Counted from the stretch's first letter, positions 1 to 8,055 are shown. The stretch is 21,168 bases of DNA from Alphaproteobacteria bacterium (GCA_029937205.1 JAPYQV010000005.1:1-21168), one strand, 5' to 3'. Notes: generated by a model not told the origin, from the letters alone. Made by a program: numbers and translations.

Positions 1-1
1 C

Positions 2-1018
2 TCCTCCGGCATCGAGCCGGTGTTCAGCTATTCCTATCGCCGCAACGTTCTCATGCCCGACGGCAGCCGCAAATCCGAGACGGTTTCAGATTATGCCTAT
101 CGCCTGTTTCGCGAGCTCAAGGGCGAGCACACGCCGTTGCCGGACTATTTTGTCGACGCGCAGCAATTGCGCCCCTCCGATCATCTGGTGGTGCAGGCGT
201 TGGCGCAAAAATATATCGACAGCTCGATTTCCAAGACGATCAATTGCCCGGAAGAGATCGACTTCGAGGATTTCCGCGATATTTACACCCAGGCGTTCGA
301 GCTCGGCTGCAAGGGCTGCACCACCTATCGGCCCAACGCAGTAACCGGCGCGGTCTTGGAGGCCGACGACACCGCAGCGCAACAGAATGAAGCCGCTGAG
401 GTACAGGAAGAATTACCCCTCAAGCAGCCGGTTGCCAAACCACGAGATGCTTATGAGGCGGGCGGCGTGGTCTATATGACCCAGCCGCTCGAGCGCCCCG
501 AATCATTGCAGGGCAATACTTACAAAATTCGCTGGCCCGAGAACGACCATGCGATCTACATCACCATCAACGACATGCTGCGCGATGGCCGGCGGCTGCC
601 GTTCGAGATTTTCATCAATTCCAAGAATACCGAGCATTACGCCTGGACCGTCGCCCTGACGCGCATGATCAGCGCCGTCTTCCGGCGCGGCGGCGATATC
701 TCGTTTGTGGTCGAGGAATTAAAGGCCGTGTTCGATCCGCGCGGCGGCCAGTGGATGGAGGGGCGTTATGTGCCGTCCATCTTGGCGGCGATCGGCGAGG
801 TCATCGAGCATCATCTCAACGTCATCGGTTTCAGCGCCCCCGCAGCTCTGCCCGTTGCGGCACCGCCCATCGCGGCGCGACGAATTGGGGATGAAGCGCA
901 GTCCCAGTCGCCTGCCAGCGAGAATTTGAAGAACTGTCCGCGTTGCAGCCAATATGGCGTTATTCAACAGGAAGGCTGCGATGTGTGCACATCCTGCGGG
1001 TTTTCCACATGTGCGTGA
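2..1018 (+). CDS. nrdJ: Vitamin B12-dependent (class II) ribonucleotide reductase, C-terminal part
   Basis: This is the 3' end of an adenosylcobalamin-dependent ribonucleoside-diphosphate reductase, which makes deoxyribonucleotides independently of oxygen. The frame is open from base 2 and the 5' part lies outside the window. Visible are the substrate-barrel end SSGIEPVFSYSYRRNV, the segment FELGCKGCTTYRPNA, a variable acidic linker (about residues 105-150), the conserved block around TYKIRWPENDHAIYITIND, and a C-terminal Cys-rich tail (CPRCSQYG...CDVCTSCGFSTC). The tail fits the metal-binding or redox-relay end of long NrdJ proteins. The stop is only 4 bp from the stop of the convergent chaC-type gene, so the two transcripts must overlap. 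Recognition is strong; the catalytic core cannot be inspected here. Confidence 0.95.
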   Translation, partial: SSGIEPVFSYSYRRNVLMPDGSRKSETVSDYAYRLFRELKGEHTPLPDYFVDAQQLRPSDHLVVQALAQKYIDSSISKTINCPEEIDFEDFRDIYTQAFELGCKGCTTYRPNAVTGAVLEADDTAAQQNEAAEVQEELPLKQPVAKPRDAYEAGGVVYMTQPLERPESLQGNTYKIRWPENDHAIYITINDMLRDGRRLPFEIFINSKNTEHYAWTVALTRMISAVFRRGGDISFVVEELKAVFDPRGGQWMEGRYVPSILAAIGEVIEHHLNVIGFSAPAALPVAAPPIAARRIGDEAQSQSPASENLKNCPRCSQYGVIQQEGCDVCTSCGFSTCA

Positions 1019-1022
1019 ATTT

Positions 1023-1571
1023 CTAAGCTTCGGCGTTGACGTCCTGCAACAGCGCCTGAAGGCCTGAGTCCGGCAAGCCGAGTTGATTGAGATGATGGAC
1101 AGTATTCGCCAAATAGTCCCGCGCGCTGCCCGCCATTCCTTCGCCTTGGCGGATCAGTTCAATCATGCGCGCGCGCGTCAATTTGCCGGTATATTGCGGT
1201 CCGGCGCGATCGGCGACGTAAGTTTGCGCCAAAATTTGGGGCTTTCCATCGCGTTTCATCAGGGTGACCGGCAGGCGCCGCCCACGGTAAACCTGATAAA
1301 TCATCTCGCGCGCCTCGATCGCCGCCAATATGACAGGCGCTGTCGCCGCCGAAAGGCGGAACGCGCGGCCCGAGCACGAGCCGCCCGCATCGAGCCCAAG
1401 CACCAGGCCGGGATTGTCCGGTGTTCCCCGATAAATATGGGAGTAAATGCAAAAGGCGCGGTGATATCCGCGCAGCAGGGCCGGCTCCGATTCGACAAAA
1501 TCGAAATCAGGCCGCCACATGAGGGAGCCGTAAGCGAACACCCATATGTTGTCGGTGTCGGTGCGGGACAT
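1023..1571 (-). CDS. chaC: Gamma-glutamylcyclotransferase, ChaC family
   Basis: The 182-residue protein belongs to the ChaC family. Its members cleave the gamma-glutamyl moiety of glutathione to 5-oxoproline and Cys-Gly in the cytosol. The hallmark loop VFAYGSLMWRP is at residues 11-21. A glutamate in the IEAREMIYQVY segment (about residue 89) sits where family members carry the catalytic acid in (Y/A)REK-type motifs. Length fits the family. The ATG at 1571 was chosen because it lies just before the YGSL strand. The gene converges on nrdJ with a 4-bp gap and diverges from the DUF2125 gene. A second glutathione-linked enzyme, a gamma-glutamyltransferase, lies about 17 kb away and is not obviously co-regulated. 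Confidence 0.9.
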   Translation of the reverse strand: MSRTDTDNIWVFAYGSLMWRPDFDFVESEPALLRGYHRAFCIYSHIYRGTPDNPGLVLGLDAGGSCSGRAFRLSAATAPVILAAIEAREMIYQVYRGRRLPVTLMKRDGKPQILAQTYVADRAGPQYTGKLTRARMIELIRQGEGMAGSARDYLANTVHHLNQLGLPDSGLQALLQDVNAEA

Positions 1572-1642
1572 CGGGATCTTACTTGTCTGCGATGGGGAAG
1601 TTTAGCGCTGGCAGAGGGCGGAGCAAGCGAAGAGATGGCCGC

Positions 1643-2695
1643 ATGAGAATCATGCCGCTTGCCGCCAGTACCGCCGGCGGCGTTGCGATCGCCGTAATTG
1701 CCTATACCGCCTATTGGTTTGTCGCGGCAGATGAAATTGAGGATCGCATTGCCGGGTGGGCGGCGGAACAACAGGCGCGCGGGATAATCGTTCAGTCAGG
1801 GGCGCCGCAAGTCAGCGGCTATCCGCTCCACTTCGAGGTATCGCTTGAGCGCCCCTCGGTCGATAATTCGGTCGATGGCTGGGCGTGGCGCGGCGAGGCT
1901 TTGACGGCCAGATTTCGCCCCTGGCGGTTCGATAAATTCGACTTCAAAATAAACGGCGAGAATAATGTTCGCTATTTCGATGGCGCCACATGGCACGATT
2001 TTGAAGGCCATATCGAAGACGGCAGTGCCCGGCTCCAGCTTGATGACGAGCACCGGATCGAAAAGCTGTTGCTCGACTTTAAGCGTGTCAATTTTACCGG
2101 CCCGTGGGGCAAGGACCCCGCACGCGTTATGCGCATGCGGGCCCGGGCCGAGCGCGCACCGGATTCCGACCAATCGGAAACGGCATCAACCGCAGCCGAA
2201 TTCGCCTCCGCCGCTCTCGATCTGGAGGGCGTCATCTTGCCGCCCGGCTATGGCGAAGAACTGGGCGAAAATATCGAGTATCTCAATTTTGATATCAGCC
2301 TGTTCGGCACCTTGCCGGCGGGTGATGCGGATGCGGCGCTACGCGCCTGGCGTGACCAAGGCGGCACCCTGGAGCTCAATTCCTTTCGCGTTCGCTGGGG
2401 ACCGCTCGGTATCGAATCAACCGGTACCATCGCGCTTGATGGCGAGATGCGCCCAATCGGTGCCTTGACGGCGGATATCATCGGTTATGGCGATATCATC
2501 GATGCGCTGATCATGAGCAACATGATACCGCTCGGCGATGCCTTCCTGGCCAAGGTGGCGTTCAACATGCTGGCCGACAAGCCGGAAGATGGTGGCCCGC
2601 CGGTGCTCCGTTCGGTCCCGATCACGGCCCAGAATGGCGGCGTGTTTGTCGGCCCCGTTTCGGTCGGATCCGTATCTCCGATTCGGTTCCACTAG
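1643..2695 (+). CDS. DUF2125 domain-containing protein, membrane-anchored
   Basis: This protein of about 350 residues matches the alphaproteobacterial DUF2125 family, whose function is unknown. An N-terminal hydrophobic segment of about 25 residues ends in AYTAYWFVAADEIEDRI and is followed by SGYPLHFEVSLERP, typical of the family start. It predicts an inner-membrane anchor with a periplasmic beta-rich body. I chose ATG 1643 because the membrane segment follows at once and GAAGAGA lies 8 nt upstream. ATG 1592 or TTG 1583 would add a basic N-terminus and are possible. The stop codon is also the first three bases of the double-hairpin repeat (TAGAGCA), so the repeat abuts or has remodelled the 3' end. 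It diverges from the chaC-type gene. Confidence 0.85.
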   Translation: MRIMPLAASTAGGVAIAVIAYTAYWFVAADEIEDRIAGWAAEQQARGIIVQSGAPQVSGYPLHFEVSLERPSVDNSVDGWAWRGEALTARFRPWRFDKFDFKINGENNVRYFDGATWHDFEGHIEDGSARLQLDDEHRIEKLLLDFKRVNFTGPWGKDPARVMRMRARAERAPDSDQSETASTAAEFASAALDLEGVILPPGYGEELGENIEYLNFDISLFGTLPAGDADAALRAWRDQGGTLELNSFRVRWGPLGIESTGTIALDGEMRPIGALTADIIGYGDIIDALIMSNMIPLGDAFLAKVAFNMLADKPEDGGPPVLRSVPITAQNGGVFVGPVSVGSVSPIRFH

Positions 2696-2797
2696 AGCAA
2701 ATCCCGAGCAGGTGGAATCGCCTGCGACGGTGATTTGCTTCAATACCAAAGAGTTAGAGCATCTCGCGGGAGCGCATGCGAGCGTGAATTGCTCTAA
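2692..2797. repeat. Double-hairpin dispersed intergenic repeat of alphaproteobacterial type
   Basis: Two adjacent imperfect inverted repeats are joined by the linker ATACCAAAGAGT. The first (2693-2738) pairs GCAAATC (2697-2703) with GATTTGC (2732-2738) and GCAGG (2708-2712) with CCTGC (2721-2725). The second (2755-2796) starts TAGAGCA and ends TGCTCTA. This architecture, with TAGAGCA starts and an ACCAAAGAGTTAGAGC linker, resembles highly dispersed alphaproteobacterial intergenic repeats I know of. It fills the gap between convergent genes and overlaps the DUF2125 stop. It may act as a two-way transcription end or be an inert mobile repeat. Confidence 0.75.
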
Positions 2798-2812
2798 TGC
2801 CGTAGCAGCGCG

Positions 2813-3700
2813 CTATACCTGTTTGGCCTCAATCAGGTCGCGGCGAATGGCGCGGGTGCGCGTGAACAGTTCTTCCAGCGCCTTGTCATCGCCCCACCGG
2901 ATGGCACGCTGCAAGACGGCCAAATCCTCGGTAAAACGGCCGAGCATCTCGAGCACGGCCTCGCGGTTGTTGAGAAACACATCGCGCCACATTTCCGGGT
3001 CCGACGCGGCAATGCGGGTGAAATCGCGAAAGCCGCCGGCGGCATATTTCACCACTTCGCGCTTGGTGACGGTCTCGATGTCGAGCACGGTGCCGACAAT
3101 ATTGTAGGCGATAAGCTGCGGCAGGTGCGAGGTGATGGCGAGCACCTTGTCATGATGTTCGCTGTCCATGATATCGACGTTTGAGCCGGCGCGGCGCCAA
3201 AATTCCGCAACCTTCTCGATCGCCGCCGGATCGCACCCTTCCGGAGGCGTGAGGATGCACCAATGGTCTTGAAAAAGCTCGGCAAAGCCGGCCTCGGGGC
3301 CGGAATGTTCGGTGCCCGCCACCGGATGGGCCGGCACCAGATGAACGCCTGCCGGCAAATGCGGCGCGACATCCCGGATTACAGCACTTTTCACCGAGCC
3401 CACATCGCTGACGATGGCGCCTGGCTTTAGGCCCGGCGCCATGGCTTTAGTCAGCGCCGCGTTGGCGCCGACCGGTGCGCCGAGAATGATCAGATCGGCG
3501 CCTTCGACAGCGGCGGCGGGGTCGGATTCCGCGCGCTCCGCCAAGCCAAGTTCCATCGCCTTGTCCAAGGTGGATTGGCGGCGCGAATAGATGATGATCT
3601 CGCGTGCCAAGCCGTCACGCCGGACGAAACGTGCGATGGAAGAATTGATCAGGCCGATGCCGATCAGCGCGATGCGCTCAAACATGATTTCAGCTGACAT
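2813..3700 (-). CDS. tyrA: Prephenate/arogenate dehydrogenase family protein
   Basis: The 295-residue enzyme performs the NAD(P)-dependent oxidative decarboxylation of prephenate (or arogenate) toward tyrosine. The N-terminal Rossmann motif IALIGIGLINSS starts at residue 10. HPVAGTEHSG and ITSHLPQLIAYN are conserved active-site blocks, followed by the helical dimer domain. I chose ATG 3700, 4 bp after the hisC stop. An upstream in-frame ATG (3763) would overlap hisC by about 60 bp and adds residues unlike the family; ATG 3685 is also possible. It is last of a three-gene minus-strand operon after chorismate mutase and hisC. No ACT domain is visible, so feedback control by tyrosine through this protein is not indicated. 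Confidence 0.93.
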   Translation of the reverse strand: MSAEIMFERIALIGIGLINSSIARFVRRDGLAREIIIYSRRQSTLDKAMELGLAERAESDPAAAVEGADLIILGAPVGANAALTKAMAPGLKPGAIVSDVGSVKSAVIRDVAPHLPAGVHLVPAHPVAGTEHSGPEAGFAELFQDHWCILTPPEGCDPAAIEKVAEFWRRAGSNVDIMDSEHHDKVLAITSHLPQLIAYNIVGTVLDIETVTKREVVKYAAGGFRDFTRIAASDPEMWRDVFLNNREAVLEMLGRFTEDLAVLQRAIRWGDDKALEELFTRTRAIRRDLIEAKQV

Positions 3701-3704
3701 TTTC

Positions 3705-4805
3705 TTAAGCCATAAATTCTTTAAGGGCCGAGAGTAACGCGTCCATTTCTGGGTCGAGGCCAATGCTGACGCGTAGGCAATCGGGCAGGTGATAATTGTC
3801 GACGTTACGCGCGAGGATGCCGCACTCGGTTAGAAACCCATCCGCCGCTTTTGAATCATGCGCGCCGCTTGCGGCAAAGCGCAGCAAAAGAAAGTTGCAG
3901 ACACTGGGCAGCACTTCAATGCCTATTTTGGGCAGCTCTTCGCTGAGGCGACCGAGCCATTTGTCGTTATGGCGGCGCGCCTTCTGGATATGGTCCTGGT
4001 CCTCGACCGCGGCCAGGCCGGCGGCGAGCGCCGGGCCAGTGTTATTGAACGGGCCGCGCACCCGGTTGAGCACATCGATCACCGCTTCAGAGCCGTAGCA
4101 CCAGCCGAGGCGGAGCGCCGCGAGACCGTAGATTTTTGAGAATGTCCGGATCATCACTACATTCTTGCCGGCCTGGACGAGCTCAATGCCGGCTTCATAA
4201 TCTTCGGCCATGACGAATTCGGCGTAGGCCGCATCAATGACGAGCAGAATATTTTCCGGCAATGCGCTCCACAGGCGGCGCAGCTCCGTTTTTGTGAGAT
4301 AGCTGCCGGTCGGATTGTTGGGATTGGCCAGGAACAGAATCCGCGTCTTGTCGCTGACATGGGCGAGCAATGAATCGACGTTGGCGCGGCAGTCCGTCTC
4401 TGGCGCCGACACCGGCGTGGCGCCGGCGGCGTGCGCGGCGAGCGCGTAAACGAGAAAGCCATGGCGGCTGTAAAGCACTTCATCGCCGGGACCGGCATAG
4501 GATTTGGTCAGCAGTTGCAAGAGCTCATCGGAGCCCGTGCCGCAGACAATCCGCGCGCTGTCAATCTGATGAAGGTCGCCGAGAGCGGCGCGGAGATCGC
4601 TGGCGCCACCGTCGGGATAGCGGTGCAAGGCGCTGCTCTCGCCTTCATAAGCTGCAACGGCACGCGGACTCGGTCCGAGCGCCGATTCGTTCGAGGCCAG
4701 GCGAATAACATTCTGATGGCCGTCGATTGCCGCGCGCCCACCGACATAGGGCGAGATATCCATTATCCCTGGCCGTGGCGTCAGATGAGAGGTTCGTGTG
4801 CTCAT
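3705..4805 (-). CDS. hisC: Histidinol-phosphate/aromatic aminotransferase, PLP-dependent
   Basis: This 366-residue fold-type I aminotransferase carries RLASNESALGPSP (substrate pocket), LANPNNPTGSYL, VIDAAYAEF (PLP-binding Asp/Tyr) and RTFSKIYGLAALRLGW, whose lysine (about residue 224) should form the internal aldimine. HisC-family enzymes transaminate histidinol phosphate and often phenylpyruvate, hydroxyphenylpyruvate or prephenate. Lying between chorismate mutase and tyrA, the aromatic role is likely here. ATG 4805 was chosen: it leaves a 20-bp gap to the upstream stop, whereas the longer frame from 4862 overlaps that gene and adds non-conserved residues. Whether it also serves histidine synthesis cannot be told without knowing if another hisC exists. 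Confidence 0.92.
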   Translation of the reverse strand: MSTRTSHLTPRPGIMDISPYVGGRAAIDGHQNVIRLASNESALGPSPRAVAAYEGESSALHRYPDGGASDLRAALGDLHQIDSARIVCGTGSDELLQLLTKSYAGPGDEVLYSRHGFLVYALAAHAAGATPVSAPETDCRANVDSLLAHVSDKTRILFLANPNNPTGSYLTKTELRRLWSALPENILLVIDAAYAEFVMAEDYEAGIELVQAGKNVVMIRTFSKIYGLAALRLGWCYGSEAVIDVLNRVRGPFNNTGPALAAGLAAVEDQDHIQKARRHNDKWLGRLSEELPKIGIEVLPSVCNFLLLRFAASGAHDSKAADGFLTECGILARNVDNYHLPDCLRVSIGLDPEMDALLSALKEFMA

Positions 4806-4825
4806 AATAATCGTTTCAAGTACGG

Positions 4826-5722
4826 TTAAGGCGCCGTCCCGTTTCCCGGCCGCGCATAGCACCCCAGATTTACGAAGCGCGTAAGTTCGCCGCCGAGCGC
4901 ATTGACGAGGTTGGCGAGGCGTGGGTCACGCTCCGCAACGAATCCTTCGATCTGTGCCAGCTGCCATCGGGCGGATTGTTCGCCGTCGGTCCAGGTCGCG
5001 GCCCAATCGAGCAACAACCCGGCAAATTCGGCTTCTTTGCGAATACGGTCGCGGCTGATGTTCTCCGTCGATTCAAAGGCGATCAGCGATATATCATCGC
5101 CTGAAGCTTCCGCGACTATCCGCGCGACTGCCATGGCGCGGGCATCGTCACTGCCGGTATCGGCGCTTGTCAGCCATGGCAGATTGGCGACCACGCGCGG
5201 CCGTGAGCTGCCGCCGGCGGTTAGCGTATACCACCAGGGCTCGGCCGAGGCGCGCGCTGTATGGGTGTCCGATGCAATCGGCAGCACGCCGACCGCTGCT
5301 TTGCCGTCGCGCACGGCGCGCAATACGCCGGCTTCGGTCTGGGCCTGTAAAAGTGGCGTCCCGGAGCCGAAATAAGCGCGCGCTAAAGCAAGATAGGCGA
5401 GCCCGGCTTCGAGCGGCTCCGGCACATAGACCGAAACGACGAATCTTCCTTCCACCGAAAGCGACGCGGCGATGATTTCGCGCCAAATTCGAATCGCCAC
5501 GGGAAACGGGAACGGACCGCTGTGGCGCGCCGCCAGGCGGCGCATGATCTGCGCCTCGCGGGCCGGGCGAAAGGCCGTGCCCTGAGCTTGGCTTTTCTCC
5601 TGGCCGATGTGGCGCGCGAGCTCAATGCGGCGCATCAGAAGATCATGGATCGTATCGTCGATCCCGTCGATCTGGTCGCGAAGAGAAGTGAGGGAGGGAT
5701 CCCCCTTGCGTGACTCGGCCAT
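4826..5722 (-). CDS. Chorismate mutase with degenerate prephenate dehydratase/ACT-like C-terminal region
   Basis: The 298-residue protein starts with an AroQ-type chorismate mutase domain (about 10-92). It has LRDQIDGIDD, the second helix MRRIELARHIGQEK and FRPAREAQI, so Arg15, Arg32, Lys43 and Arg55 match the usual positive active-site set. The remainder (about 95-298) resembles a P-protein (PheA) in outline: GVLPIASD recalls the dehydratase VPxENS block, ISLIAFESTENIS the start of an ACT domain, and QIEGFVAERDPR with FVNLGCYARP its end. The GPKGTFSE start, the TRF catalytic motif and the ACT ESRP motif are all absent. ATG 5722 has GGGAA 5-6 nt upstream; a TTG at 5767 is less likely. It leads the aromatic operon. 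Confidence 0.85.
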   Translation of the reverse strand: MAESRKGDPSLTSLRDQIDGIDDTIHDLLMRRIELARHIGQEKSQAQGTAFRPAREAQIMRRLAARHSGPFPFPVAIRIWREIIAASLSVEGRFVVSVYVPEPLEAGLAYLALARAYFGSGTPLLQAQTEAGVLRAVRDGKAAVGVLPIASDTHTARASAEPWWYTLTAGGSSRPRVVANLPWLTSADTGSDDARAMAVARIVAEASGDDISLIAFESTENISRDRIRKEAEFAGLLLDWAATWTDGEQSARWQLAQIEGFVAERDPRLANLVNALGGELTRFVNLGCYARPGNGTAP

Positions 5723-6040
5723 TGGTTCCCGACAGCGCTGAATTGGAAAGGGGAAGTGGTAGTGCAAGCGGGATACAAAATCAAAGAAAACATTACCCTA
5801 GACTCGGCCTGCGCTCCCCATTGGCACGCTTCTGCGTTGCTGAAACCAGTTAATCGATGTCGTTGATTGGCTTGGGTCCTGTGGTGGGTATTTCAGGTTG
5901 GCGAATTTGGCCCCTTGCGGGCCGCTGACATTAGATTAGGTTGTTGTATTGCGGTTGATTTCCTGTTGGTGAATGGGTAAGCGGAGCGCACTATCCCGGC
6001 ATTGCCGGCAATTCAAAAGAACGGTTTTTGCGAGCGGAAC
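5723..6040. other. Divergent intergenic region between the aromatic operon and metX
   Basis: These 318 bp separate two divergent operons and must hold promoters for both. I found no convincing -35/-10 pair and no supported ORF. A perfect 5-bp stem with a 5-nt loop lies at 5909-5923 (GGCCC CTTGC GGGCC). I looked for a SAM-II-type leader, frequent before alphaproteobacterial metA/metX genes, and did not find its conserved blocks. Confidence 0.6.
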
Positions 6041-7228
6041 ATGGCGGATCGCCAAACATCCATAGAGGCGGCCACGATAGAGGCTGATGGCGCGGCTAAC
6101 TCAGTCGACGGTTTCAGCGTGGAACTGGGCGGCGATGTGCCGTTGCGCCTTGATTCCGAGGCCGAATTGGGCCCGTTCGCCATGGCCTATCAAACCTATG
6201 GCACGCTCAACGGGGACAAATCCAACGCCGTCCTGGTATGCCATGCCTTGACCGGCGATCAATTCGTTATCGGTCCCCATCCGGTTAGCGGGCGGAGCGG
6301 CTGGTGGGAACGTATGGTCGGCCCGGGCAAGACCCTCGATACGAACCGCTATTACGTGATCTGCGCCAATGTGCTCGGTGGTTGCATGGGGACGGTCGGG
6401 CCGCAGGATCTCAATCCCGAGACAAACAAAAGTTACGGGCTCGATTTTCCGGTCATCACCATCAAGGACATGGTCGAGGCGCAAGCCATGCTGCTCGACT
6501 ATCTCGGAATTGATCAGCTGTTCAGCGTCATTGGCGGCTCCATGGGTGGCATGCAGGTGCTGCAATGGGCGGTGAGCTATCCCGAGCGCTGCTTTACCGC
6601 CGTACCCATTGCCGCGGCGGCGCGCCATTCGGCGCAGAATATTGCCTTTCACGAAGTCGGGCGCCAGGCCATCATGGCCGATCCGGAATGGTCGGAAGGC
6701 GGCTATCTCGTCGGCGATACCTTTCCGGTGCGCGGCCTCGCCGTGGCGCGCATGGCCGGCCACATCACTTATTTGTCCGAGGCGGCGCTGCACCGCAAGT
6801 TCGGCCGCGCGCTGCAGGACCGCGCCAAAGTGAGCTATGGCTTTGATGCGGATTTCCAGGTCGAGAGCTATTTACGCCATCAGGGCATCAGTTTCGTCGA
6901 GCGCTTCGATGCCAATTCCTATCTCTACATCACCCGTGCCATGGATTATTTCGATCTCGCGGCCGAGCATGGCGGCGTTCTCGCCAATGCCTTTCAGGGC
7001 GTCGAGACGCGCTTTTGTGTGATTTCCATTACCAGCGATTGGCTCTATCCGACCGCGGAGAGCCGTGAGGTGGTGCGTGCGCTGAATGCCGTTGCCGCCA
7101 ATGTCAGCTTCGTTGAGATTGTCAGCGACAAGGGACATGACGCCTTTCTTCTCGATGAGCCGACAATGTTCGATACCTTGGGCGGCTTTCTCAATGGTGC
7201 GGCAAAGCTGCGCGGGCTTAAAAATTAG
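6041..7228 (+). CDS. metX: Homoserine O-acyltransferase MetX
   Basis: This 395-residue alpha/beta-hydrolase-fold enzyme activates homoserine by O-acetylation (or O-succinylation) in methionine biosynthesis. The nucleophile elbow GGSMGGMQ holds Ser167. Asp333 in ITSDWLYP and His366 in [11 protein letters not shown] complete the triad. LVCHALTGD (oxyanion region) and [12 protein letters not shown] are also conserved. ATG 6041, preceded by GAGCGGA, was chosen over a TTG at 6002 that adds 13 unconserved residues. metW follows after 2 bp. In proteobacteria with metX-metW pairs the acyl donor has been reported to vary, so the donor is left open. No riboswitch was recognised upstream. Confidence 0.95.
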   Translation: MADRQTSIEAATIEADGAANSVDGFSVELGGDVPLRLDSEAELGPFAMAYQTYGTLNGDKSNAVLVCHALTGDQFVIGPHPVSGRSGWWERMVGPGKTLDTNRYYVICANVLGGCMGTVGPQDLNPETNKSYGLDFPVITIKDMVEAQAMLLDYLGIDQLFSVIGGSMGGMQVLQWAVSYPERCFTAVPIAAAARHSAQNIAFHEVGRQAIMADPEWSEGGYLVGDTFPVRGLAVARMAGHITYLSEAALHRKFGRALQDRAKVSYGFDADFQVESYLRHQGISFVERFDANSYLYITRAMDYFDLAAEHGGVLANAFQGVETRFCVISITSDWLYPTAESREVVRALNAVAANVSFVEIVSDKGHDAFLLDEPTMFDTLGGFLNGAAKLRGLKN

Positions 7229-7230
7229 CA

Positions 7231-7866
7231 ATGGCGTCAAGAGAAACACGGGGCTGGTCCAAACGGCCCGACCTCACGCTCATTGCCGAGATGGTGGAGC
7301 CCGGTACGCGGGTGCTCGACATCGGCTGCAGCGATGGCATGCTGCTCGAATTGCTGACCCAGGAAAAAGGCGTCGATGGGCGCGGCATGGAAATCAGTCA
7401 GGAAGGAGTGAGCGCGTGTGTGAGCCGCGGTCTCTCGGTGATCCAGGGCAATGCCGAAACCGATCTTTACGATTATCCCGACGGCGCTTTCGACTATGCC
7501 ATCCTCGGCCTGACCCTGCCCGCCCTGCACCAGCCGCGCGAAATTCTACTTGAGCTGTTGCGCATCGGGCGGCGCGCCATCGTCTCGATTCCCAATTCAG
7601 GCTTTTGGCGCCATCGCTTGCATTTGTTGTTTGAGGGCCGCATCCCGGACATGGGCGCGCGCTCCGAGGGTTGGTACGACACGCCCAACCTGCACCCCTG
7701 CACCATCCGCGATTTCGTCATGTTGTGCCGGACGCTCGGCATCGTCATTGAGCGCCGCGTCCAACTCGATTCGAGAGGCCGTGCAACCGGATTCCGCGGC
7801 ACCGGCGCTTTCGCCAATCTGTTCGGCGAACAGGCGGTATTTTTACTGTCGAAGAAAACTAAATAA
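7231..7866 (+). CDS. metW: Methionine biosynthesis protein MetW
   Basis: The 211-residue protein is a class I SAM-methyltransferase-fold protein of the MetW family, required with MetX for homoserine acylation in several proteobacteria. TRVLDIGCSDGMLLELL (about residues 22-39) is motif I, and DYAILGLTLPALHQP lies where motif II and post-motif residues are expected. SIPNSGFWRHRL and FRGTGAFANLFGEQAVFLL are characteristic of MetW. ATG 7231 starts 2 bp after the metX stop, consistent with translational coupling. Length is standard. The true catalytic role of the family, acylation partner versus methyltransferase, is not decided by sequence. Confidence 0.95.
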   Translation: MASRETRGWSKRPDLTLIAEMVEPGTRVLDIGCSDGMLLELLTQEKGVDGRGMEISQEGVSACVSRGLSVIQGNAETDLYDYPDGAFDYAILGLTLPALHQPREILLELLRIGRRAIVSIPNSGFWRHRLHLLFEGRIPDMGARSEGWYDTPNLHPCTIRDFVMLCRTLGIVIERRVQLDSRGRATGFRGTGAFANLFGEQAVFLLSKKTK

Positions 7867-7906
7867 TTAATAAATCTGTCCCCGTAAATAAAAGCGGCAC
7901 CTCCCA

Positions 7907-7925
7907 GGAATGCTTTATGCATTCC
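7907..7925. terminator. Perfect 7-bp hairpin downstream of metW
   Basis: GGAATGC (7907-7913) pairs with GCATTCC (7919-7925) around loop TTTAT. It is 40 bp after the metW stop on the plus strand. No run of T follows, so it is at best a weak intrinsic terminator or an mRNA-end stabiliser; it may simply be part of the adjoining repeat cluster. Confidence 0.4.
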
Positions 7926-7939
7926 GGCAAGCGCGCCAA

Positions 7940-7980
7940 GCCAAGCGCGCGGATGCGCGCGCCCGGCGTTGAGGGTCTAC
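7940..7980. repeat. Hairpin repeat, copy 1
   Basis: It begins GCCAAG, then a stem-loop GCGCGC-GGAT-GCGCGC (7945-7960), then GCCCGGCGTTGAGGGTCTAC. It matches copy 2 (8013-8055) nearly base for base. Differences are a compensatory C:G to A:T pair in the stem and small changes in the tail. Confidence 0.75.
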
Positions 7981-8012
7981 AAATAAGAGTGCGCCCGAGT
8001 TAATACGAGGTA

Positions 8013-8055
8013 GCCAAGAGCGCGGATGCGCTCGCCCGGCGTTTGAGGGGTAGAC
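8013..8055. repeat. Hairpin repeat, copy 2
   Basis: It begins GCCAAG, then a stem-loop GAGCGC-GGAT-GCGCTC (8018-8033), then GCCCGGCGTTTGAGGGGTAG. Compared with copy 1, the second stem pair is A8019:T8032 instead of C7946:G7959, keeping all six pairs. It lies in the same orientation, 73 bp downstream. Confidence 0.75.

Noticed and set aside
1083..1646. 187-residue plus-strand frame across the chaC-type gene
   Set aside because: It is antisense to a clear ChaC-family gene and rich in Arg/Ala, as expected of a shadow frame.
5881..5960. SAM-II-like riboswitch before metX
   Set aside because: The conserved blocks (paired stem, TTGC loop, TAAA and GCTAAA segments) could not be placed in order; only a simple GC hairpin is present.
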